Assembly: GCA_900314345.1 (NCBI GenBank)
Contig: OMUX01000327.1
Span: 1-6,612 of the forward strand
DNA from: an uncultured Erysipelotrichaceae bacterium
GTDB lineage: Bacteria > Bacillota_I > Bacilli_A > Erysipelotrichales > Erysipelotrichaceae
Direction of reading: 5' to 3'
DNA length: 6,612 nucleotides
Shown one piece after another: positions 1 to 5,270 of the stretch. The stretch's first letter is position 1, and every line of letters begins with the position of its first letter. The notes below the pieces were generated by a model that was given only the letters and a program-made list of their open reading frames with translations, made no database searches and was not told the DNA's origin. The position numbers and the translations under genes are program-made.

Positions 1-156
1 GTCTATGAGATCGCTGACCTGACGTACCATGTGATGGTGCTGATGGTGGAGCTTGGGATCAAGCCTGAGGAAATCCGTGCCGAACTGGAAAGCAGGCATG
101 TCATCGACCACAAGGTCAAGCAGGAGAAGATGGCAAGCGACAATGACATCAAGTGA
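1..156 (+). CDS. hisE: Phosphoribosyl-ATP diphosphatase (HisE), C-terminal end only
   Basis: The reading frame is open from base 1 and ends at TGA 154-156, giving 51 residues of a protein whose start lies outside the window. The fragment begins VYEIADLTYHVMVLM, the EhADL-type metal-binding helix of the MazG/HisE all-alpha pyrophosphohydrolase superfamily. It continues into a helix (GIKPEEIRAELESR) and a charged tail rich in Lys and Glu, as HisE proteins do. HisE hydrolyses phosphoribosyl-ATP to phosphoribosyl-AMP and pyrophosphate, the second step of histidine synthesis, in the cytosol. The terminator directly after the stop fits hisE being the last gene of a his operon, a common position. 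It could instead be the C-terminal part of a fused HisIE, or another MazG-family protein; the missing upstream part would decide. Confidence 0.75.
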   Translation, partial: VYEIADLTYHVMVLMVELGIKPEEIRAELESRHVIDHKVKQEKMASDNDIK

Positions 157-181
157 AAGAGCCGAACCAAAGGCTCTTTTT
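156..181 (+). terminator. Rho-independent terminator after hisE
   Basis: AAAGAGCC (156-163) pairs with GGCTCTTT (172-179) around an 8-nt loop, and the 3' arm runs into a T-tract at 177-181. The hairpin starts on the last base of the hisE stop codon, so it closes the upstream operon. Confidence 0.85.
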
Positions 182-270
182 CCTTTCGGGACATATGACT
201 TGCGTACTGTAATAATGAAAGCTACATTCTGCTCAGAAGAAAAAAAGACCACAATATAACAGAAACAAGA

Positions 271-369
271 ATGCCCGCAGTATTTGCCGGACACGGAAGC
301 CCGATGCTCGCTCTTGAGCATACCCCGCAGACTGAGGAACTCACCTCCATTGGCGGCGGTGCAGCATGA
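271..369 (+). pseudogene. N-terminal stub of a DODA/LigB-like extradiol dioxygenase
   Basis: An ATG at 271 opens a 32-residue peptide starting MPAVFAGHGSPMLALEHT and reaching TGA at 367-369. The opening matches the start of class III extradiol ring-cleavage dioxygenases of the 4,5-DOPA dioxygenase/YgiD group, which begin with a strand followed by GHGSPM and an N/A-L-E-D/H stretch. The His of GHGSPM is one of the metal ligands in that family. Members are usually about 250-270 residues, so nearly nine tenths of the protein is missing. No later part of it (for example the SxHW or GSGxxxHNL motifs) is seen downstream in any frame. This is therefore read as a deletion remnant. No clear ribosome site precedes it. 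Confidence 0.6.
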
Positions 370-376
370 TGATGCC

Positions 377-514
377 ATGGCAGAGGACAGCCATGAAATG
401 CAGATCAAGGCAATGATGATGCATGTGTATGAGCACTATGCAGAGCGGATCGACATGCACAATCATCCTGCATACTGGAACAAGGAAACTTATTCCTGGT
501 GCAGCAAAGCCTGA
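377..514 (+). pseudogene. Unidentified C-terminal-like fragment in the decayed region
   Basis: A frame different from the preceding stub is open across this stretch and ends at TGA 512-514. From the ATG at 377 it would give 45 residues, rich in His, Met and Tyr, ending with HPAYWNKETYSWCSKA. The codon choice (AAG, ATC, GAG) resembles neighbouring real genes, and the peptide looks like the tail of an alpha/beta protein, but I do not recognise the family. No ribosome site stands in front of the ATG. The abrupt frame change from the dioxygenase stub suggests two gene ends joined by a deletion. It may also be non-coding. The rest of 182-565 holds nothing I can name. Confidence 0.3.
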
Positions 515-565
515 AACGCACTCCTGAGGTATCATAGTTCAGGACAAGGGGAATAACAGGATTAC

Positions 566-1723
566 ATGACAGGACTATATGGCATTATCCAGATGCTCTA
601 CTGGGGCATCTATGCAATTGTATACGGGTATGTGAGCGTCTTTCTGTTAGGTGTCGGCTTCAGCAATACCGCAGAAGGGATGCTGGTATCCCTGGCGGCG
701 CTTGGCGCAGCCTTCCTGCAGCCGATGATCGCATCCTATGCAGACCATAAGGGAGGCAAGGCACTCAAGCAGGTCCTGCTGGTGCAGGTGATCGTGTACC
801 TTGTTTCAGATGCGCTTCTTTTCACCCTGTATATCAGCCAGGGAAATATCACCTTTATGGGCATCCTGTATGCCATGGAGATCCTGCTCATGCAGGTGCT
901 GACCCCGTTTGTGTATTCCCTTGGCACCTTGAGCATCAAGGAAGGCGCAGACCTGGACTTCGGTCTTGCAAGGGGACTTGGCTCCAGCGGCTATTCCATC
1001 GCTTCCTTCCTTTCCGGAAGGGCTGTGGCAGCCTTCGGCATCCGGTTTGTGCCGCTTGTGTGTCTGCCGCTTTCCGTGATTCTTCTGATCCTTCTGGCAC
1101 GGTTTCCCTACCATGGCACAAAGGCTGTGGTAAAGAAGACACAGCAGAAGGAATCCATGCTTTCCTTCCTGCACCGCTATCCGCAGTACACAAAGGTGCT
1201 GATCGGGGCATTGTTCCTGTACAGCTGCCATATGCTGGTCAATACCTTTGGCTGGCAGATCCTGGAAAGCAAGGGCGGCACAAGCACGCAGCTTGGTGTG
1301 GGCAATGCCATTTCCTCCATGACCGAAATCCCTGTCATGATCCTGTTCGGCAGGTATCAGAGCAAGGTAAAGCCGCATCTCTGGCTGATTGTCAGCGGTG
1401 TGTTCTATGTCATCAGAAGCCTTGGCTACATGTTCCTGCCATCTGTGAGCGCAGGCTTCTATCTCATGCAGTTTTTACAGATTGCCTCCTGGGCAGTGCT
1501 GTGCATCGTCACGGTCATCTATACCACGGATGTCATGGAGGAAAAGGATGAGGTCAGAGGACAGGCGTACTTCACCATGATGCTTTCTGTGGCAACCGTT
1601 CTTTCCTCCACGATCGGCGGCATCCTGCTGGATCACTTCGGCATCACCGTCATGCTCGGATTTGCCCTTGTATGTTCGTGCATCGGCACTGTCATCATGA
1701 TTTCCGCAAGGAAGGAAAAATAA
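566..1723 (+). CDS. MFS transporter, LacY/MFS_1-like
   Basis: A 385-residue polytopic membrane protein with about 12 hydrophobic segments, the usual length and topology for the major facilitator superfamily. The first helix pair (YWGIYAIVYGYVSVFLL, then LAALGAAFLQPMIASYADHKGG, residues about 12-64) resembles the oligosaccharide:H+ symporter/MFS_1-like branch. In LacY the equivalent place reads QP-x(4)-SD ahead of the conserved loop 2-3 motif; here it is Q52-P53 and A59-D60. A charged middle loop (about residues 183-200, KAVVKKTQQKE) separates the two six-helix halves. The substrate cannot be read from the sequence; a sugar, nucleoside or small metabolite is likely. The start is preceded by AGGA (558-561, short spacing) and AAGGGGA (546-552, long spacing), so translation signals are only moderate. 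It sits alone, with degraded sequence before it and a terminator after it. No promoter was confidently found. Confidence 0.75.
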   Translation: MTGLYGIIQMLYWGIYAIVYGYVSVFLLGVGFSNTAEGMLVSLAALGAAFLQPMIASYADHKGGKALKQVLLVQVIVYLVSDALLFTLYISQGNITFMGILYAMEILLMQVLTPFVYSLGTLSIKEGADLDFGLARGLGSSGYSIASFLSGRAVAAFGIRFVPLVCLPLSVILLILLARFPYHGTKAVVKKTQQKESMLSFLHRYPQYTKVLIGALFLYSCHMLVNTFGWQILESKGGTSTQLGVGNAISSMTEIPVMILFGRYQSKVKPHLWLIVSGVFYVIRSLGYMFLPSVSAGFYLMQFLQIASWAVLCIVTVIYTTDVMEEKDEVRGQAYFTMMLSVATVLSSTIGGILLDHFGITVMLGFALVCSCIGTVIMISARKEK

Positions 1724-1738
1724 TCATCATTGACCAGC

Positions 1739-1782
1739 AAGGCTTTCCATTCTGCAGCAATGCGGACCGGAAAGCCTTTTTT
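1739..1782 (+). terminator. Rho-independent terminator after the MFS gene
   Basis: AAGGCTTTCC (1739-1748) pairs perfectly with GGAAAGCCTT (1769-1778), and six T residues span 1777-1782. The 20-nt interior can extend the stem with CTGC/GCGG pairs. It lies 15 bases after the MFS stop and isolates that gene from the Feo operon. Confidence 0.9.
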
Positions 1783-1840
1783 CAGCGCCACTGTATAACA
1801 TTGTAAGCCAAAGACTGCAAGCAATATGTTTCAAAATGAG

Positions 1841-1868
1841 TTGACAACAAAGTTAGTCAGTATATACT
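1841..1868 (+). promoter_or_regulatory. Sigma-A-type promoter of the feo operon
   Basis: TTGACA at 1841-1846 is a perfect -35 box. TATACT at 1863-1868, 16 bp further on, is a good -10 box. Transcription should begin near 1875, giving a leader of about 40 nt before the first feoA. The -10 box and most of the spacer lie inside the first operator repeat, so a bound repressor would block RNA polymerase directly. Confidence 0.8.
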
Positions 1869-1895
1869 AACTTGTGTTAGTTATAGAAAACTAAC
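1852..1895 (+). promoter_or_regulatory. Double operator: two GTTAGT-N8-ACTAAC palindromes, 24 bp apart
   Basis: Four half-sites alternate in orientation: GTTAGT 1852-1857, ACTAAC 1866-1871, GTTAGT 1876-1881 and ACTAAC 1890-1895. They form two copies of GTTAGT-N8-ACTAAC, and each half-site is repeated exactly 24 bp later. The first copy extends to AAGTTAGT/ACTAACTT and covers the promoter spacer and -10 box; the second covers the start of the transcript. The half-site resembles the GTTAG/CTAAC core of DtxR/IdeR-type iron boxes more than a Fur box, although the 8-bp gap is wider than in those boxes. I infer an iron-responsive repressor of the DtxR superfamily. The protein itself is not identified; the short regulator in the same operon is one candidate. 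Confidence 0.75.
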
Positions 1896-1899
1896 ATTG

Positions 1900-1907
1900 A
1901 AAGGAAG
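1900..1907 (+). promoter_or_regulatory. Ribosome-binding site that fixes the first feoA start
   Basis: AAAGGAAG stands 7 nt before the ATG at 1915. An in-frame TTG at 1897 lies upstream of this site, so the ATG at 1915 (or the ATG directly after it at 1918) is the true start. Confidence 0.75.
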
Positions 1908-1914
1908 TACTTAT

Positions 1915-2127
1915 ATGATGCCGTTGGTATTCGCTCCTATCGGTGAAGAAGTTGAGATCAAGAAGATCAATGGAACACCTGATGTGAAGCAGCATCTTTC
2001 CGACCTGGGATTCCATGAAGGCGGAAAGTGCACGGTGGTCAGTACTGTTCCGACAGGACTGATCGTCGGTGTCAAGGAAGCAAGGGTTGCGCTGGACCGC
2101 AGCCTGGCTATGAAGATCAATATCTGA
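1915..2127 (+). CDS. feoA: FeoA-type SH3-like protein, first copy
   Basis: A 70-residue cytosolic protein of the FeoA family (small SH3-like beta barrel), which supports Fe(II) uptake by FeoB. It begins MMPLVFAPIGEEVEIKKING and carries the family's helix segment (DVKQHLSDLGFHEGG) followed by a strand pair and a closing VKEARVALDRSLAMKI. That ending is typical of the first FeoA of two-FeoA operons in anaerobic Firmicutes, where a VKxxRVALD pattern replaces the GDPIxxxVRG pattern of the classical type. The length is normal. The start at 1915 was chosen for the AAAGGAAG site 7 nt upstream. It is the promoter-proximal gene of the operon, 16 nt ahead of the second feoA. The two FeoA proteins are diverged rather than recent duplicates, which suggests they are not interchangeable. 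Confidence 0.9.
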   Translation: MMPLVFAPIGEEVEIKKINGTPDVKQHLSDLGFHEGGKCTVVSTVPTGLIVGVKEARVALDRSLAMKINI

Positions 2128-2143
2128 GGAAAGGGGAAATTCT

Positions 2144-2365
2144 ATGAAGACATTGAGAGATGCAGAGATCGGCAGCACGGTCAAAGTCGTGAAGATCCAT
2201 GGCGAGGGCGCCGTCAAGCGCCGGATCATGGACATGGGCATTACCCGCAACTGTGAGGTTTATGTCCGCAAGGTCGCTCCGCTGGGAGATCCGGTGGAAG
2301 TGACAATCCGCGGCTATGAGCTGAGCATCCGCAAGGATGATGCACAGAACATTGAGATTGCATAA
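2144..2365 (+). CDS. feoA: FeoA-type SH3-like protein, second (classical) copy
   Basis: A 73-residue FeoA protein of the classical kind. The N-terminal strand (LRDAEIGSTVKVVKIHGEG) leads into the helix KRRIMDMGIT, and then into APLGDPVEVTIRGYELSIRK, the family hallmark covering residues about 45-64. FeoA is thought to bind FeoB at the membrane and to modulate its GTPase or assembly; Fe(II) uptake fails without it in several bacteria. It is translated from an AAAGGGGAA site just after the stop of the first feoA and lies 18 nt before feoB, whose own site (AAAAGGGGAAAAG) is almost the same sequence. Expression of the three genes is probably matched. Confidence 0.93.
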   Translation: MKTLRDAEIGSTVKVVKIHGEGAVKRRIMDMGITRNCEVYVRKVAPLGDPVEVTIRGYELSIRKDDAQNIEIA

Positions 2366-2383
2366 GGAAAAGGGGAAAAGAAA

Positions 2384-4558
2384 ATGAGTATCAGAATTGC
2401 ATTGATCGGCAACCCGAACTGTGGCAAGACCACGATGTTCAATGCACTGACCGGTTCCAATCAGTATGTCGGAAACTGGCCGGGTGTAACGGTTGAGAAG
2501 AAGGAAGGACACTACACCAAGGACAAGGATGTCATCATCACGGACCTGCCGGGAATCTACTCCCTGTCTCCGTACACACTGGAGGAAGTCGTCAGCCGGG
2601 ATTACCTGCTGAAGGAAAAGCCGGATGTCATCATCGACCTGGTCGATGCGACAAACCTGGAGAGAAACCTCTATCTGACAACACAGGTATGCGAAGTCGG
2701 AATTCCGGTTGTCATGGCTCTGAACACGATGGATGTCTCCCGCAAGAGAGGCGACAAGATTGATACAGAGCGTCTGGGCAAGGCTATGGGCGTGCAGGTT
2801 GTCGAGACTTCTGCGCTCAAGGAAGAAGGTCTTGACGAGGTTGTTGAGGCAGCCCTGAAGCTTGCCAAGGACAAGAACGCACACAATGCCATGGCTTCCA
2901 AGGTCTTCAACGATGATGTTGAGGAAGCACTTGAAGCAGTGGACAAGGTCCTGCCTGCAGATGTTGTTGATCTGCAGGAGAGAAGATGGTATGAAGTCAA
3001 GCTCCTGGAGCGTGATGAAAAGGTCATTGATTTCCTGAAGCTTCCCGCTGATGTCATGGCAAAGATCGAGGCTGTGACCGCAGGCATCGAGAAGGATGAG
3101 GACAACGATATTGAATCCATCATCACCGATGCACGCTATGACTACATTGCAAGAGTCGTGAAGTCCTCCTATCACAAGGCAGGAACCGGCATGTCCACAT
3201 CCGACAAGATCGACCGCATTGTCACGAGCCGTATCTGGGGCATTCCGATCTTCATCCTGATCATGTTCTGCGTCTACTATCTGGCCGTCGGCACGTTTGG
3301 TACCCTCATTACTGACTGGACAAACGATACACTGTTCGGCGAGATCATCTCCCCGGCTGTTGAGAACTGGATGGTTTCCATCGGTGCAGGCGATGTGGTC
3401 ACTGACCTTGTCGTCAACGGCATCGTCGGCGGCATCGGCGCAGTTCTTGGATTCGTTCCGCAGATGGCTGTCATGTTCTTATTGCTTTCCATCCTCGAGG
3501 ATGTCGGATACATGGCAAGAATCGCCTTCGTCATGGACCGTATCTTCCGTCACTTCGGTCTTTCCGGAAAGTCCTTCATTCCGATCCTGATTTCATCCGG
3601 ATGCGGTGTGCCTGGCATTCTTGCCACAAAGACCATTGAGAATGACAATGACAGACGTCTGACCATCATGACCGCAACCTATGTACCGTGCGGTGCAAAG
3701 CTGCCGGTCATCGCACTGCTTGCCGGTGTCATGGCAGGGGAAGGCGGCTGGTGGGTCGCTCCGGTTGTCTACTTCATCGGCATCGGTGCAGTGCTCCTGT
3801 CTGCCATCATCCTGAAGAAGACTAAGTATTTCCATGGCCAGTCCGCTCCGTTTGTCATGGAGCTGCCTGCCTACCATATGCCGAGCTTCAAGACTGTCAT
3901 GATGCATGTCTGGGAGAGACTCTCCGCTTACCTCAAGAAGGTCGGTACTGTCCTGTTCCTCTGCTGCATGGTGATGTGGTTCCTGTCCACCTATGGTGTC
4001 GCAGACGGACACTTCGGAATGGTTGATCAGGAATACTCACTGATCTCCTATATCGGCCGTGTTTTTGCATGGATGTTCATCCCGCTGGGATTCGGCAACT
4101 GGATTGCCGTGGCTTCCACAATCTCCGGCTTTGTTGCAAAGGAGTCCATCGTCTCCACAATGTCCATCCTGACAGCAGGTGCAGAGCTTGCTGAGGATGA
4201 TGCAAGCCTCTGGGCAGCTGTCGGAACCATGTTCCCGGGCCAGTATCAGGCACTTGCAGCATTCAGCTTCCTGGTATTCAACCTCCTCAACTCCCCGTGC
4301 CTTGCTGCAATCTCCACAATGTCACATGAAATGAATGACAGGAAGTGGACATGGGGTGCACTTGCCTTCCAGAACATCAATGCTTATCTCATCACACTGA
4401 TGATCTATCAGCTGGGCAAGCTGTTCCTCTATGGTTCCTTCGGTGTCGGCACAATATTTGCAATCGCAACCGCTGCATTCTACATCTATGGTGCAGTCCG
4501 CAAGGACAAGTACGTCGGCATGGAGTACGAAGTCAGACGTTCTGTTGACGCTGCATGA
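2384..4558 (+). CDS. feoB: Ferrous iron transporter FeoB
   Basis: A 724-residue GTP-dependent Fe(II) transporter of the cytoplasmic membrane, within the usual length (E. coli about 773). The N-terminal G domain is complete: G1 GNPNCGKT (9-16), G2 Thr36 in PGVTVE, G3 DLPG (54-57), G4 NTMD (114-117) and G5 TSA (142-144). A helical cytosolic linker domain follows (about 165-280), rich in Glu, Asp and Lys. The membrane part starts near residue 285. It holds the first Gate motif with Cys407 in SSGCGVPG and Cys436 in VPCGAKLP, both proposed to line the ion path, and a second gate with GFVAKES (582-588). No frameshift or missing motif is seen. The protein ends in a short basic and acidic tail without a fused Cys-rich or FeoC-like domain. 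Those functions appear to be supplied by the separate small genes downstream. Its TGA overlaps the next ATG. Confidence 0.97.
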   Translation: MSIRIALIGNPNCGKTTMFNALTGSNQYVGNWPGVTVEKKEGHYTKDKDVIITDLPGIYSLSPYTLEEVVSRDYLLKEKPDVIIDLVDATNLERNLYLTTQVCEVGIPVVMALNTMDVSRKRGDKIDTERLGKAMGVQVVETSALKEEGLDEVVEAALKLAKDKNAHNAMASKVFNDDVEEALEAVDKVLPADVVDLQERRWYEVKLLERDEKVIDFLKLPADVMAKIEAVTAGIEKDEDNDIESIITDARYDYIARVVKSSYHKAGTGMSTSDKIDRIVTSRIWGIPIFILIMFCVYYLAVGTFGTLITDWTNDTLFGEIISPAVENWMVSIGAGDVVTDLVVNGIVGGIGAVLGFVPQMAVMFLLLSILEDVGYMARIAFVMDRIFRHFGLSGKSFIPILISSGCGVPGILATKTIENDNDRRLTIMTATYVPCGAKLPVIALLAGVMAGEGGWWVAPVVYFIGIGAVLLSAIILKKTKYFHGQSAPFVMELPAYHMPSFKTVMMHVWERLSAYLKKVGTVLFLCCMVMWFLSTYGVADGHFGMVDQEYSLISYIGRVFAWMFIPLGFGNWIAVASTISGFVAKESIVSTMSILTAGAELAEDDASLWAAVGTMFPGQYQALAAFSFLVFNLLNSPCLAAISTMSHEMNDRKWTWGALAFQNINAYLITLMIYQLGKLFLYGSFGVGTIFAIATAAFYIYGAVRKDKYVGMEYEVRRSVDAA

Positions 4559-4689
4559 CAAACGCCAACACATTCAAATCAATGGTTGGTGTGCTTCTGG
4601 CATTCGGTGCCCTGTACTTCATCGTACTGGGCATCGTTACCCTGAAGAACGCAATTCATAAGAAGCTGAAGCAGAAGAAGGAATCCTGA
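4555..4689 (+). CDS. 44-residue single-pass membrane protein, coupled to feoB
   Basis: The ATG at 4555 overlaps the feoB stop (ATGA), the usual sign of translational coupling. The product has 44 residues: a short polar start (MTNANTFKS), one hydrophobic helix at about residues 10-30 (MVGVLLAFGALYFIVLGIVTL) and a strongly basic tail (KNAIHKKLKQKKES). By the positive-inside rule the tail should face the cytosol. It contains no Cys and a single His. I do not recognise a named family. By position it may be a small subunit or stabiliser of FeoB, comparable with tiny subunits of other membrane pumps; this is inference. The reading frame, the overlap and the HMA gene that begins one base after its stop make a real gene very likely. 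Confidence 0.8.
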   Translation: MTNANTFKSMVGVLLAFGALYFIVLGIVTLKNAIHKKLKQKKES

Positions 4690-4690
4690 A

Positions 4691-4948
4691 ATGCAGAAGG
4701 TAACCGTAAAAGTAGACGGCATGATGTGCGGCATGTGCGAGGCACATATCCAGGACACCATCCGGAATACCGTTCCTGATGCGGCAAAGGTCAAGGCGGA
4801 CCGCAAGAAGAAGACGGCTGTATTCCTGACGGACAACGTCCCTGAGGAAAAGGTCATCCGCCGTGCCATCAACAAGACCGGCTATACCTATGTAGGCATG
4901 TCGGTGGAGGAAGCACAGGAAAAGAAAGGATTCTCCCTGTTTCACTGA
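4691..4948 (+). CDS. HMA-domain metal-binding protein of the feo operon
   Basis: An 85-residue cytosolic protein that is essentially one heavy-metal-associated (HMA, CopZ/Atx1-like) ferredoxin-like domain. The first strand VTVKVDG leads into the metal loop GMMCGMC with Cys13 and Cys16, then helix 1 (EAHIQDTIRN), two strands and a second helix (EEKVIRRAINKTGY). A charged tail (SVEEAQEKKGFSLFH) follows. HMA domains bind soft ions, classically Cu(I), through the two Cys, and pass them to partner domains. Here the neighbour is FeoB, and no copper ATPase is in the window. It starts one base after the preceding stop; its ribosome site (AAGAAGGAA) lies inside that gene. Whether it handles iron, guards against copper or senses redox state cannot be decided from sequence. 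Confidence 0.88.
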   Translation: MQKVTVKVDGMMCGMCEAHIQDTIRNTVPDAAKVKADRKKKTAVFLTDNVPEEKVIRRAINKTGYTYVGMSVEEAQEKKGFSLFH

Positions 4949-4961
4949 AAGGAGGCAGAGC

Positions 4962-5270
4962 ATGCAGGATCAGGATCGGCTGAGCATGGCCAAAGTAAGG
5001 TATCTTGCGGCCCTGTATGACCTGGATCCCCAGGGAAGGGGACTGCGCAGTGTGCAGGTTGCTGAAAGACTGAACGTCAGCCGTGCCAGCGTGCATACCA
5101 TGCTTAAGAAGCTCAGGGACATGGGTTATATCAACATGGAGCATTATGGAATCGTCTACCTGACGGCAAGCGGCCATCGGGCAGCTGAGCAATGCAGTGC
5201 GTATCTTCGCAGGACACAGAGTAAAATGTCTGCGGAGGGCACATGCAGGGAAACTTCATCAGTATTCTGA
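4962..5270 (+). CDS. Short DtxR/MntR-like winged-helix regulator lacking the metal-binding and dimer domain
   Basis: A 102-residue protein with an excellent ribosome site (GAAAGGAGG, 4947-4955). Residues 10-75 follow the DtxR/MntR DNA-binding domain: an opening helix (KVRYLAALYDL), then VQVAERLNVSRASVHTMLKKL (31-51) as the helix-turn-helix, then the wing (MGYINMEHYGIVYLTASG). Full members of the family run about 140 residues or more and continue into a dimerisation and metal-binding domain; this one ends about 30 residues after the wing. By eye alignment to B. subtilis MntR, the N-terminal metal ligands Asp8 and Glu11 fall on Arg13 and Ala16. Metal-dependent repression in the usual way therefore looks unlikely. 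It may act as a FeoC-like small winged-helix partner of FeoB, as an auxiliary regulator, or on the double operator upstream. The last 28 nt overlap the next gene. Confidence 0.85.
   Translation: MQDQDRLSMAKVRYLAALYDLDPQGRGLRSVQVAERLNVSRASVHTMLKKLRDMGYINMEHYGIVYLTASGHRAAEQCSAYLRRTQSKMSAEGTCRETSSVF

Noticed and set aside
196..262. Possible promoter boxes (TTGCGT, TAATAA, TATAAC) in front of the dioxygenase stub
   Set aside because: The spacings between the boxes do not fit a sigma-A promoter, and the gene behind them is not intact.
806..1378. A 190-codon minus-strand open frame inside the MFS gene
   Set aside because: It is antisense to a well-formed membrane protein, its composition (many His, Gln and Cys) is typical of a shadow frame, and it has no ribosome site.
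1897..1914. TTG at 1897 as the start of the first feoA
   Set aside because: The ribosome site AAAGGAAG lies downstream of this TTG and fits the ATG at 1915; family members start at the M-P-L segment.
2117..3175. A 352-codon open frame on the minus strand opposite feoA2 and feoB
   Set aside because: The plus strand here encodes clear FeoA and FeoB motifs. The minus frame has no recognisable domain and arises from the codon bias of the feoB strand.
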